NCBI GenBank assembly: GCA_028285545.1
Contig: JANQPA010000057.1
Span: forward strand, 25,840 to 89,839
Direction: 5' to 3'
DNA from: Saprospiraceae bacterium
GTDB taxonomy: Bacteria > Bacteroidota > Bacteroidia > Chitinophagales > Saprospiraceae
DNA length: 64,000 nucleotides
Made by a program: the position numbers and the translations under genes. The notes beneath the pieces were generated by a model, which had not been told where the DNA came from, made no database searches, and saw only the letters and a program-made list of their open reading frames with translations. Shown piece by piece: positions 53,881 through 63,922 of this stretch. The first letter of the stretch is position 1. Each line of letters starts with the position of its first letter.

Positions 53881-56800
53881 TTACCTCTGTAAAATCACCT
53901 TCTGATTAATCAAAGCCTTTCCGGCTCTCAACCTGATTAAATAAATTCCGGAAGATAGTGACTGTCCATTTTGATCTTTTCCATCCCAAAGGACTCGGTG
54001 CTCTCCTTCTGGTACTATTTCTGACAAGAGGGTATGCACTCTTTGACCTTGGATGTTGAAGATTTCTACTGTAGTTTTTTCTTCCTGACTCAAGTTGAAA
54101 CTCAAATGGATCTCCTCCTGGAATGGATTAGGGAAGGCCTTAAGCTCAGTGATGATGATGTTGTCCTCCTGTCCTTGCTTTTTCAAACTCCAGCCTCCCC
54201 AGCCACGTGGATTAGAGTTTTCTTCGCAGGCATCTCCTGTTCCATTATTATTATCATCTTGCTGATCCGGATTATGAGTGTCTGGGCAGTTGTCACAGCT
54301 ATCCAAGATTCCGTCATTATCGGTGTCTGTGCCTTGTAGGGTAACCTTAGCCTGACAATGGGCCGTATTGCCTTTTTCATTGGTTACTGATAGTAATAGA
54401 TTTTGCTCCTTTCCGTCCTTGCAGTGCAAATCCATACTTGGGGCCGGAGGAAGACTACTGCCAAAAATAGAACTACCTGCCGGGCTAATGAGCAGTGTTA
54501 CGGAACTGCAATCATCATAAGATCCATTATCTAGGTTTGATGCACTGATGTTTACTGAACCATTTCCTGTCATTGGTACAGAAATATCTTTACACCTTGC
54601 ATTAGGAGCAGCTTCCCCTCCAACAATTACCCACTGAGTCTGAATGTTGGTGTTTCCATTGCCATCATCGTAATTCCAAACGATGGCATAAGTACCTTCC
54701 TGGTCAAATTCAAGCGGGCTGTCAGTAGTAGCGGTAACTGAGCCAGCACAATTATCAGAAGCCGTAGGGAAATGGGTGATCATAACTGAACAAGATCCTG
54801 TCAAAGCAGGCAGACTAGCCTGATCGGGAACGGGTGCTTTATTATCTCTGATGACTACTCTCTGAGTTTGAGTGATTGAATTGCCATTACCATCATCATA
54901 GGTCCAGGTGATGATGTGGATACCTTGAGTGTTATAAGTCAAAGGATCAGAAGTAGTGCCCTGAATGGCTCCACCACAACGATCGGTAGCCGTTGGAATA
55001 GAAGTTACAGTAGCTGAGCACTGTCTTCTAATAGTAGGTAGAGTTTGACGATCAGGGACTGGAGCGATATCGTCCTCAATAATAATGGTTTGATCCTGTG
55101 AAGAGGTATTTCCATTTCCATCATCAAAAACCCAGGTAACGGTATAAGTCCCTTCTTTATCAAAATAAAGAGGATCAGAAGTGGTGCCAATGATCTGACC
55201 GGCACAATTATCGGTAGCATAAGGAGGTTCCAAACCAGCTTCACAGTTTCCATAAATAATAGGTAAGGAGGCTATATTTGGTACCGGTTTTGTGTTATCC
55301 TCAACAATTACCTTTTGAAGTTGAGTACTGGTATTCCCACGACTGTCAACGAATGCCCAGGTAATGATATGGGTTCCAATTGTGTTATAAGTTGTAGGGT
55401 CATTCGTTGTACCAATCACCAGATTGTCACAATTATCAGTGGAAGTAGGCAAGGTATATACGATCACTTCACATTCCCCTTTAATGATTGGTAAAAAGGG
55501 TAAATCAGGCTCGGGGGCAGTATTGTCTTCAATAATGACCTTTTGTATCTGTGTTGTTCTATTTCCTGCTTTGTCATTATAGATCCAGGTGATTTCGTAT
55601 TCTCCTGGTTCAGAATATATTAAGGGATCGTATGTAGTGCCAATAATTGTTCCTTTACAAAGATCGGTTGAGGTAGGAATCGTTGTAACTTCTACAAAAC
55701 ATTCTCCCCTCAGAACTGGAAGTTCTGCAACATCGGGTACAGGAGCTATATAATCATCCACAAAAATTATCTGAATCTGGGTAGTGGTATTTCCATTTCC
55801 GTCATCAAAAGTCCAGGTAATGGTGTAATTTTTTTGCTCATCATAAACTATGAGGTCATCGGTTGTACCCGTAATTTTGCCAGCACAATTATCAGTAGCT
55901 GTAGGCGGGGTAATTTGAAAAGGAATGCCGCACTCTTCGAAGGCAACTAAATCGGCCTTATCAGGTACTGGAGGTGTATTATCTTCAACAACGATTACGG
56001 TTTGAGTTTGTGTGCTTATATTTCCGTTACCATCATCAAAATTCCAGGTGATATTGTAGGTGCCAGGAGAATTATAAGACAGTGGATCATTGGTAGTACC
56101 CATTATAGTCCCTTTACAATTATCAGTGGCAGTTGGTATTGAAGTGACTTCGACCGAACATTCTCCGACTATACTCGGTAAGTTAGTTACATCTGGTACT
56201 GGTACTTCATTATCACTAATGAAAAGAGCTTGAGTTTGCGTGCTAATATTTCCGTTGCCATCATCATAGGTCCAGGTAATAAAATAAGAACCTGGTTCTG
56301 TGTATTGCGAAAAATCAATAGGATTAGCTGTTATGATACCTGCGCAGTCATCAATCGCAAAAGGTGGAAGAATGGAAATATCAGAATTGCAAGACACATT
56401 TATCACAAATAAACTAGTGATTGTAGGCACTGGAGGGCTATTATCTTCAACAATTACGGTTTGAGTTTGCGTGCTTATATTTCCGTTGCCATCATCATAG
56501 GTCCAGGTGATAAGATGAGAACCAACCGTACTATAACTTGTGGGGTCATTTGTAGTGCCGATAATCGTGCCTGCACAATTATCCGTTGCAGTTGGAGGTG
56601 AAATATTAACGTTACATTCTTGAGTAATCGTGGGTAAATTCGCTACATCTGGGACAGGGGCAGTATTGTCTTCAACAATTACCATTTGAATTTGTACAAA
56701 ATAATTCCCAGCTCCGTCTTCATAGGTCCAATTGATCGGGTAAGTACCAGGAGTATCATAGAATAGTGGATCATTGGTTGTGCCATTTATTCTTCCATCA

Positions 56801-59406
56801 CAATTATCAAAAGCTGTTGGTATTGTATTAACCGTAACGGAACATTCTCCAATTATAGCTGGCAAGTTTTCTAAACCTGGAAATTGAAATAAACTAGGTA
56901 ATGGATGTTCAGTATCACTAATGATAATAGTTTGAACTTGCTGACTGGTGTTTCCATTACCATCATCATAAGTCCAGGTGATAAGATGAGATCCAACTGT
57001 ACTATAATTAGTGGGGTCATTGGTAGTACCGATAATCGTTCCTGCACAATTATCTGTTGCAGTTGGAGGCGAAACATTGGCCATACACTCTTGAGTAATC
57101 GTTGGTAAATTTGTTACATCAGGGACAGGGGCAGTATTATCTTCAACAATTACAGTTTGTGTTTGGGTGCTAATATTTCCGTGACCATCATCAAAGTTCC
57201 AGGTGATAAGATGAGAACCAACCGTACTATAACTAGTGGGATCATCAGTGGCACCTATGATCGTTCCGGCGCAATTATCTGTTGCTGTTGGAGGCGAAAT
57301 ATTGGCCGTACACTCTCCGGTAATGGTTGGTAAATTCGCCATATCCGGGATAGGGGCAGTATTATCTTCAACAATTACAGTTTGTGTTTGGGTGCTAATA
57401 TTTCCGTTACCATCATCATAGGTCCAGGTAATAAGATGAGAACCAATCGTATTATAACTAGTTGGATCATTAGTAGTGCCAATAATCGTTCCTGCACAAT
57501 CATCTGTTGCTGTTGGGGGAGGAGCCTTTACCACACATTCTCGAGTAATAGTTGGTAAATTCACTATATCGGGGACAGGGGCAGTATCATCTTCAACAAT
57601 TACAGTTTGTGTTTGAGTACTAGTGTTTCCGTTACCATCATTAAAAGTCCAGGTAATAAGATGAGAACCAGCTATACTATAACTAGTTGGGTCATTTGTA
57701 GTACCGATAATCGTACCTGCACAATTATCGGTTGCAGTAGGAGGTGAAATATTGACATTACATTCTCGAGTGATAGTTGGTAAATTGCCTATATCGGGGA
57801 CTGGTGCAGTATTGTCTTCCACAATTACCAATTGAGTTTGAATAAAATGATTCCCAGTTCCATCTTCATAGGTCCATTTGATCGGGTAAGTACCCGGAGA
57901 GTCATAGAATAGTGGATCATTGGTAGTGCCAGTTATTGTTCCATCACAATTATCATTAGCTGTTGGTATGGTATTTACCGTAACAGAACATTCTCCAACT
58001 ATAGCTGGCAAGTTTTCTATATCTGGAAAGTTAGATAAATTAGGATATGGAGGTTGATTATCACTAATAATAATAGTTTGAACTTGCTGACTGGTGTTTC
58101 CATTACCATCATCATAAGTCCAGGTAATATAATAGGTTCCTGCTGCTCTAGGTCCTGTATAATCATTGGTCGTGCCAAATATAAAACCTGCACAATTGTC
58201 AATAGCAGAAGGTTGAATAATTAAAAAAGGAGTATTACATTCTGCATTAATAACCCATAATTCGGGTCGATTAGGCACTGGAGGGGTATTGTCTTCAACC
58301 ACATTTACGGTTTGGGTTTGCGTACTTGAATTTCCGTTGCCATCATCATAGGTCCAGGTAATAAGATAAGAACCAATCGTATTATAACTAGTTGGATCAT
58401 TCGTCGTACCTATGATCGTTCCGGCACAATGATCTGTTGCAGTTGGAGGCGAAACATTGGCCGTACATTCTTGAGTAATTGTTGGTAAATTTGTTATATC
58501 AGGAACCGGGGCGGTATTATCTTCACCAACAATTACGGTTTGAGTTTGTGTGCTTGTATTTCCGTTACCATCATCAAAGGTCCAGGTGATAAGATGAGAA
58601 CCAATCGTATTATAACTAGTAGGATCATTCGTAGTACCCGAAATTGTACCTGCACAATTGTCAGTTGCAGTTGGAGGCGAAACATTGGTCATACACTCTA
58701 CCGTAATAGTTGGTAAATTCGATATATCAGGAACCGGGGCAGTATTATCTTCAACGATTACGGTTTGAATTTGTGTGCTTGTATTTCCGTTGCCATCATC
58801 ATAGGTCCAGGTGATAAGATGAGAACCAATGGTGCTATAACTATTAGGGGCATTCGTTGTACCAGTAACCAAGCCAGCACAATTATCGGTAGCTGTTGGG
58901 GGAGTTAATTGAAAAGGAGTCGAACACTCTACACTTACTGGAGGTATATCGTTAATATCTGGGACTGGGGCAGTTTCATCGCCCCCAGGCCCCAAAATAG
59001 TAAAGGTCCCTTGGGCACATTCTATTAAATTGGGGATTTGCCTGGTTGAAAAAGTATAAGTTCCAGGCCCTCCAATACTTGCGGCCGGAATAGAAATATC
59101 AAAATCACAAGTCCAGATACTGGTTTGCTGGCAATTGATGGGGTTGAATGTACCCACATGTATGCCATTAATAAATACTTCTAATTTAGGGGAGGTAGTA
59201 TAGCTAATTGCATTATCGACGCTAAATGAAAAATTACCATTTGCTGGAATACATCGAGTAAAAGACAAAGTGCCGCATTCCTCAGCAGAGAATAATTGAG
59301 GGCTTACAAATAGAAGGATTAAAAACAATAGTTTAGTCCTTTTCAGGAAATCTTTTTTTGCAGATTGTTTGGAAAATAATTCGCGGAATAAGTACATCGT
59401 TTTCAT
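53881..59406 (-). CDS. Giant T9SS-exported HYR-repeat surface protein 2
   Basis: About 1841 residues from the ATG at 59406, chosen because its AAGAATGAAAAC context matches the start of adhesin 1; the frame is open to 59484. Signal segment about 20-40, the same Cys-containing N-terminal domain (about 42-140), then 19 HYR-like repeats of about 75 residues with PVPD..LPTI, EC, PPTATDNCAG, GTTNDPTSY and GSHLITWTYDDGNGN. A TSP3-like DTDNDGILDSCDNCPDTHNPD segment and a T9SS sorting domain (FPNPFQEEIHLSFNLSQEE ... IYLIRLRAGKALI) close the protein. The last three repeats and everything after them are nearly identical to adhesin 1, while the middle array has nine more units. Probable calcium-stabilised surface fibre or adhesin. 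Confidence 0.88.
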   Translation of the reverse strand: MKTMYLFRELFSKQSAKKDFLKRTKLLFLILLFVSPQLFSAEECGTLSFTRCIPANGNFSFSVDNAISYTTSPKLEVFINGIHVGTFNPINCQQTSIWTCDFDISIPAASIGGPGTYTFSTRQIPNLIECAQGTFTILGPGGDETAPVPDINDIPPVSVECSTPFQLTPPTATDNCAGLVTGTTNAPNSYSTIGSHLITWTYDDGNGNTSTQIQTVIVEDNTAPVPDISNLPTITVECMTNVSPPTATDNCAGTISGTTNDPTSYNTIGSHLITWTFDDGNGNTSTQTQTVIVGEDNTAPVPDITNLPTITQECTANVSPPTATDHCAGTIIGTTNDPTSYNTIGSYLITWTYDDGNGNSSTQTQTVNVVEDNTPPVPNRPELWVINAECNTPFLIIQPSAIDNCAGFIFGTTNDYTGPRAAGTYYITWTYDDGNGNTSQQVQTIIISDNQPPYPNLSNFPDIENLPAIVGECSVTVNTIPTANDNCDGTITGTTNDPLFYDSPGTYPIKWTYEDGTGNHFIQTQLVIVEDNTAPVPDIGNLPTITRECNVNISPPTATDNCAGTIIGTTNDPTSYSIAGSHLITWTFNDGNGNTSTQTQTVIVEDDTAPVPDIVNLPTITRECVVKAPPPTATDDCAGTIIGTTNDPTSYNTIGSHLITWTYDDGNGNISTQTQTVIVEDNTAPIPDMANLPTITGECTANISPPTATDNCAGTIIGATDDPTSYSTVGSHLITWNFDDGHGNISTQTQTVIVEDNTAPVPDVTNLPTITQECMANVSPPTATDNCAGTIIGTTNDPTNYSTVGSHLITWTYDDGNGNTSQQVQTIIISDTEHPLPSLFQFPGLENLPAIIGECSVTVNTIPTAFDNCDGRINGTTNDPLFYDTPGTYPINWTYEDGAGNYFVQIQMVIVEDNTAPVPDVANLPTITQECNVNISPPTATDNCAGTIIGTTNDPTSYSTVGSHLITWTYDDGNGNISTQTQTVIVEDNSPPVPTITSLFVINVSCNSDISILPPFAIDDCAGIITANPIDFSQYTEPGSYFITWTYDDGNGNISTQTQALFISDNEVPVPDVTNLPSIVGECSVEVTSIPTATDNCKGTIMGTTNDPLSYNSPGTYNITWNFDDGNGNISTQTQTVIVVEDNTPPVPDKADLVAFEECGIPFQITPPTATDNCAGKITGTTDDLIVYDEQKNYTITWTFDDGNGNTTTQIQIIFVDDYIAPVPDVAELPVLRGECFVEVTTIPTSTDLCKGTIIGTTYDPLIYSEPGEYEITWIYNDKAGNRTTQIQKVIIEDNTAPEPDLPFLPIIKGECEVIVYTLPTSTDNCDNLVIGTTNDPTTYNTIGTHIITWAFVDSRGNTSTQLQKVIVEDNTKPVPNIASLPIIYGNCEAGLEPPYATDNCAGQIIGTTSDPLYFDKEGTYTVTWVFDDGNGNTSSQDQTIIIEDDIAPVPDRQTLPTIRRQCSATVTSIPTATDRCGGAIQGTTSDPLTYNTQGIHIITWTYDDGNGNSITQTQRVVIRDNKAPVPDQASLPALTGSCSVMITHFPTASDNCAGSVTATTDSPLEFDQEGTYAIVWNYDDGNGNTNIQTQWVIVGGEAAPNARCKDISVPMTGNGSVNISASNLDNGSYDDCSSVTLLISPAGSSIFGSSLPPAPSMDLHCKDGKEQNLLLSVTNEKGNTAHCQAKVTLQGTDTDNDGILDSCDNCPDTHNPDQQDDNNNGTGDACEENSNPRGWGGWSLKKQGQEDNIIITELKAFPNPFQEEIHLSFNLSQEEKTTVEIFNIQGQRVHTLLSEIVPEGEHRVLWDGKDQNGQSLSSGIYLIRLRAGKALINQKVILQR

Positions 59407-59502
59407 TCTTATGTAATTTTTGAATTTTAAAAATGAGGGTAAATCGATCATAGGAAAGCCTAGTTTATAAGCGGTACCCAACATTCGATTCGTTCAACGA
59501 TG

Positions 59503-59568
59503 CAAAGGTGTCTGCAATAGGAATCTGGCGGATTCCATATTGTTCCAATTGTCTGTCATATTGTTCCA
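59503..59568 (-). promoter_or_regulatory. Promoter and 21-bp-period direct-repeat operator of adhesin 2
   Basis: CATATTGTTCCA occurs at 59536-59547 and 59557-59568 (plus strand), 21 bp apart. CAAAGGTG, the -7-like box CACCTTTG on the minus strand, lies at 59503-59510, leaving 25 bp to the proximal repeat and 96 bp to the start codon at 59406. Box, spacing and half-site word agree with adhesin 1 while surrounding bases differ. Confidence 0.8.
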
Positions 59569-59628
59569 TTTTACAATAATATAAATGAAACAATAAGAAA
59601 CAGGTTAGTTTAATTTATTGATAGTCAG

Positions 59629-62600
59629 TTATTTGCGTAGGTCGGTTGGCGGAAAGCCAAATTCTTCGGAAAACATCCTGGTGAAATAATTAGGATTGCT
59701 AAATCCTACCTCAAAGGCGACTTGAGAAATGTTTAAGTCCGTTGATTTGAGTAGTTCCTGTGCATTTTGAAGCCGAATGGAACGGATATAGAGAGAAGTG
59801 GACCGGTTGGTAAGGGCCTTTAATTTACGATGTAATTGCGTCCGACTCATGGCAACCTCTCTGCAGAGCTCAGCGATGCCAAATTTTTCATCATCCAAAT
59901 TATCTTCAATGGCTTTTCTGACTTTTTGTACAAATTCATCTTCTTGCTGAAAAGAGATTTTATTGCTAGGTGCTAAAGTCTCCAAAGAACTGTATCGTTC
60001 CTGCAATTTTTTTCTAATACTCAACAAATTGTTCATTCGGATAAACAGCTCCTTTTTATTAAAAGGTTTGGTGAGATAATCATCCGCCCCTCTTTCCAAA
60101 CCACTAATCCTGGAATCTTGATCTGCCTTGGCCGTTAAAAGAACAATAGGGATGTGACTGGTTCGCTGATCAGTTTTCAGAGTTTGGCATAACTCAAAGC
60201 CATCTTTTTTGGGCATCATTAAATCACTGATGATAATATCGGGGACAATTTCTAGTGCTGTATCAATTCCTTCCTGCCCATCTTTTGCAAGATTTAATTG
60301 AAATTGATCCTCCAGACAGGATATAAGGTATTGCATAACGTCCGGATTATCTTCAACAATTAAAAGGGATGGGAGATCAGATTTTTGATTGGCCTTAACT
60401 GATCTTTTTTGTTCTTCAAATTCAGATAAAATAAAAGATTGATCAATGCGATTTTGATCCGGATTTTCCTTTGAAGTATTTTTTAAAGGTGCATTATTAT
60501 TAATGGGAAAACTAACATTGAAAGTAGTTCCTTCATTTAATTTAGAATTTACTGTTATTTCTCCCTCCATTAAATTAATCAGCTCGCGAGTTAGAGCTAA
60601 ACCGATTCCGGTTCCTTCACCCTTTCGAGTACTGGAACTATCTACTTGATAAAAGCGATCGAAAATATTGGCTAATTTATTTTCCGGAATTCCAATTCCG
60701 GTGTCTTTAATTTGAAAATTGAATAATGGAGGAGTGACAGAAACTTCTTTTTTTATTTTAACAAAGATCTCACCACCTGCTGAAGTGAACTTAATAGCAT
60801 TAGAGAGCAAATTGGAAACCACTCTCAATAATTTTTCAGGATCAAAATCCATAATCAAGTCTGAATCTGAGGATTCGAAGTGCAAGAGGATGTCTTTACT
60901 TTCGGCATAAGACTTAAAAGATTCTGTAATATAATTTAGGTGCTGGATAATATCGCTTTGAATCAGATTGAGTTTGAGGTCACCGGATTCGAGTTTGCGA
61001 AGATCTAAAATCTGGTTAACCAAATCGAGCAAACTTTCACTATTTCGTTTGATCATTCTCTGTCCTTTGACAAACCACTTATCCGGATTTTCTCCCATTT
61101 TTTCAGTCATCCCATTAATAATAGTTAATGGGGTACGCAATTCATGAGAAATGTTAGTGAAGAAATTAGACTTTATTACATCCAATTCTTTTAATCGATC
61201 CGCTTCTTTACGCTCATTTTCAATTTCATATTTTAGGCGAAGCCGATTTTCTCTAAGTTTTAAAAACCACCAGATAAGCAAGCCAATAATCGTTGCATAA
61301 ACGAGGTAAGCAGGTATGCTTCGATACCAGGGAGGTAGGATTTTAATTTTTAAGCTCCTCACCTGTTCACTCCAAACCCTATCCCCATTGGCCCCTTTGA
61401 TTTTGAAGACATAATTGCCTGGTTGCAAATTAAGATATGGAGCAAAATTATCAGTACTTTCATGAGCCCATTCTTCTTCTGCTCCTTCAAGATAATAGCT
61501 ATATCGATTTTTACTAGGTGCTGAATATTCCAAGCCAGCAAACCTAAAGGTTATGTTGTTTTTAGAAAAAGGCAGTCGTAGCTCCGTTGTAAATTCTATG
61601 GCCTGTGTAAGGATATCCGAGCTATCCCCAACGGTAATATTTTCATTATTGACGTCCAAACCCGTAATCCATATATTTGGACTTACAGGATTATCCTTTA
61701 AGTCATTTGGGTGAAAAACGTTTAGACCGTTTATACCTCCAAAAAGCATGGTTCCATTGGATGATTTTCCATAAGCATAAGTATTAAATTCATCACTCTG
61801 CAATCCATCAGCTTCTGTAAAATTTTTAATTTGACCCGTAACCGGATTATATCGGATAATTCCTTTATTGGAACTCATCCATAAATTTCCTTCCTCATCA
61901 TTAAGGATACCGTAAATAACATCGTTGGGCAAACCATTTTTAGTATTCAAATAGGTGAAATTCATGTTTCGAGTATCGAGGCGGTGGACTCCTGCACCTT
62001 TTGTGCCTATCCACAGAACATTACCATCATTAGGATCTTTAAGCAAGGTAGAAACCTCATTATTGAGAAGCCCCATAACTTCTCCTTCTTTTTTGGATAA
62101 AAGCTGAGAGTCATATCCACTTGAGGTTGGGGTCAATTTTATTAAACCTTGACTTGTTCCTATCCAAAAAGAGCCATTCTCGGTTTTTGTAAATGAATAA
62201 ATATTATAAACTATCTGGATCAGGCTATCAAATTTATAGAGCTGAAAGTCATTGGCGTCAATATCATATTCAATTAGGCTTCCATGTACAGCTACTAAAA
62301 TGGAATGAAACTCAGGCATATAAACTGTAAAAGGAACCGTATTTCCAACATCCAGGATGCGTTTTTCCTTTCCAAAAGTTCCATCTTCCTGCATTTTTGA
62401 GATAAAAAAATAGTTTCCATCCTTTACCAAAGTCCAAAAACTACCATCTCTAGCCTCCACTAGTTGAGAATAAATTTGTAATCCTTTATTGATGCTTTTC
62501 AGTTTTGGACGATCACCTGGAATGTATAAATCTTCGGAAGTAGTGGGGTTTTGAAGAAAAATCTCATTTTCTCTTGAGGCAAAAGGAAAAGTGTAAATGG

Positions 62601-63696
62601 ACTTTCCCTGGAAATGGGTTTTGATATTGAATAATCTTGGCGTGAATTTCATAACACCATATCCTCTTGTACCCATCCAGATAATATTAGATCGATCTAC
62701 TAACGATGCGTTGAATCCTATGGCATTGGTTTTTATATCATATCGAATATTTTTTGATAAAGAGAAAGGTTCTTCAAAATATTGTTCATTTAGTAACATG
62801 AATTCACCCCCACCAATGATAAATAAAGAAGATTGATCCTCCTTTTCAAAATGAAGGAGTTGATCAATTTGGAATTCAAAATCAAAGTTTTTCCAACTGA
62901 TTCCGTCAAATATAGATATCAAGGCATTCTGTTCTTCCTTCAAGAAAGATTTTCCATATGATTTTGCCAATATTTTTCCTTGGGAAAGTGGAATTAATTG
63001 CTGAATGGTTTGTAAGGGAGGTTGAGGTTCGAAGGGTTCCCATTCTAAGGTTCTAATATTGATTTGGGTGATTTTGTGGTTATCAGCATCAACGAAAAGA
63101 ATGAAATCTCCCTGATTGATCAAATATTTTGCTTCAATTTTAAAATTTTTAGGGATAGGAACGATCTCAATTGATTGTAAATTCTCATCGCTAAGATTTG
63201 TAAGATTTTGAAAATTGGGTGGTGTAGCGATTCTAAAAATTTGATTCTGCGACAATTCAGTTATCCAAAGCTGCCCAATGGAGTCTTCAAAAATGGAGAA
63301 AATGAATTCTGACCTTTGGTTGGCAGAAGAATTAAGATCAAGAGTTATTTTATGAAATCTTTTTGTCCTTTTATTAAAAATATTAAGTCCTCCTCCTCCT
63401 GTACCAACCCAGATGAAATTCCCATAATCAAAAAGTGAGTGTACATGATCATATGAGATGGAATAAGGATCAAAGGGATCATGAGTAAATATTTGAAAAT
63501 TTTCCCCATCATATCGGTTGAGTCCATTTTTAGAGCCTATCCATAAAAAGCATTCTTTATCCTGGATAATAGCAGAAATAAAGCCTTGAGACAGACCATC
63601 CTCAATACTCAGCCATTCCGGCTCAATCTCTGATTGCCCAAAAATAAAAAAGGGCACCAAAAGGAATGATATGATGCTTCTGACTTCCCTAGACAT
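59629..63696 (-). CDS. Hybrid two-component sensor/regulator (HTCS) 2, SusR-like
   Basis: About 1355 residues from ATG 63696 (MSREVRSIISFLLVPFFIFGQ, signal peptide); the frame continues to 63798 without a signal-like start. The periplasmic part opens with LSIEDGLSQGFISAIIQDKE, a Reg_prop two-propeller sensor with GLNRYDG and GIIRYNP-type strands, then the Y_Y_Y domain and one membrane helix. HisKA (FFTNISHELRTPL, His about 846), HATPase, receiver (Asp about 1158 in SDLMMP) and AraC domain follow. The DNA-recognition parts MSRTQLHRKLKALTNRS and ISQVAFEVGFSNPNYFTRMF are nearly those of HTCS 1. It probably activates the neighbouring adhesin genes; the stimulus is unknown. Confidence 0.92.
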   Translation of the reverse strand: MSREVRSIISFLLVPFFIFGQSEIEPEWLSIEDGLSQGFISAIIQDKECFLWIGSKNGLNRYDGENFQIFTHDPFDPYSISYDHVHSLFDYGNFIWVGTGGGGLNIFNKRTKRFHKITLDLNSSANQRSEFIFSIFEDSIGQLWITELSQNQIFRIATPPNFQNLTNLSDENLQSIEIVPIPKNFKIEAKYLINQGDFILFVDADNHKITQINIRTLEWEPFEPQPPLQTIQQLIPLSQGKILAKSYGKSFLKEEQNALISIFDGISWKNFDFEFQIDQLLHFEKEDQSSLFIIGGGEFMLLNEQYFEEPFSLSKNIRYDIKTNAIGFNASLVDRSNIIWMGTRGYGVMKFTPRLFNIKTHFQGKSIYTFPFASRENEIFLQNPTTSEDLYIPGDRPKLKSINKGLQIYSQLVEARDGSFWTLVKDGNYFFISKMQEDGTFGKEKRILDVGNTVPFTVYMPEFHSILVAVHGSLIEYDIDANDFQLYKFDSLIQIVYNIYSFTKTENGSFWIGTSQGLIKLTPTSSGYDSQLLSKKEGEVMGLLNNEVSTLLKDPNDGNVLWIGTKGAGVHRLDTRNMNFTYLNTKNGLPNDVIYGILNDEEGNLWMSSNKGIIRYNPVTGQIKNFTEADGLQSDEFNTYAYGKSSNGTMLFGGINGLNVFHPNDLKDNPVSPNIWITGLDVNNENITVGDSSDILTQAIEFTTELRLPFSKNNITFRFAGLEYSAPSKNRYSYYLEGAEEEWAHESTDNFAPYLNLQPGNYVFKIKGANGDRVWSEQVRSLKIKILPPWYRSIPAYLVYATIIGLLIWWFLKLRENRLRLKYEIENERKEADRLKELDVIKSNFFTNISHELRTPLTIINGMTEKMGENPDKWFVKGQRMIKRNSESLLDLVNQILDLRKLESGDLKLNLIQSDIIQHLNYITESFKSYAESKDILLHFESSDSDLIMDFDPEKLLRVVSNLLSNAIKFTSAGGEIFVKIKKEVSVTPPLFNFQIKDTGIGIPENKLANIFDRFYQVDSSSTRKGEGTGIGLALTRELINLMEGEITVNSKLNEGTTFNVSFPINNNAPLKNTSKENPDQNRIDQSFILSEFEEQKRSVKANQKSDLPSLLIVEDNPDVMQYLISCLEDQFQLNLAKDGQEGIDTALEIVPDIIISDLMMPKKDGFELCQTLKTDQRTSHIPIVLLTAKADQDSRISGLERGADDYLTKPFNKKELFIRMNNLLSIRKKLQERYSSLETLAPSNKISFQQEDEFVQKVRKAIEDNLDDEKFGIAELCREVAMSRTQLHRKLKALTNRSTSLYIRSIRLQNAQELLKSTDLNISQVAFEVGFSNPNYFTRMFSEEFGFPPTDLRK

Positions 63697-63868
63697 AAGG
63701 ATATAAAAATAATAATAATAGCTGTTAGATAGTAGAAGGTCGAAAGTAGAAGGTCGAAAGATTTTAAAACATACATGTCTAGAAACGCCATATCCCAAAA
63801 ATCTGGATATATCCTCTGGTTGATACCAAGATTAAGCCTTGTATTTCAGTAATAAATGAAAAAAATAA
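63697..63868. other. Region upstream of HTCS 2
   Basis: Holds a direct repeat of TAGAAGGTCGAAAG (about 63731-63760) close to the HTCS 2 start and an AT-rich stretch. No copy of the adhesin operator is visible. Confidence 0.4.
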
Positions 63869-63893
63869 GACATGACCTCTGGTAGGTCATGTC
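63869..63893 (-). terminator. Rho-independent terminator of adhesin 3
   Basis: GACATGACC (63869-63877) pairs with GGTCATGTC (63885-63893); on the minus strand it is followed by TTATTTTTTT. It lies 30 bp after the stop of the partial adhesin gene. Confidence 0.8.
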
Positions 63894-63922
63894 CGAAAAT
63901 TAATAACAATCCGTCCTAGAAT

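Noticed and set aside
46120..58940. Regular DNA repeats in the adhesin genes considered as a CRISPR-like array
   Set aside because: The period is about 225 bp, follows the reading frame and encodes HYR repeats; there are no spacers.
45350..59406. Many open frames on the opposite strand and other frames of the adhesin genes
   Set aside because: They are shadows of the repeats; the minus-strand frames give signal peptide, HYR repeats and sorting domain.
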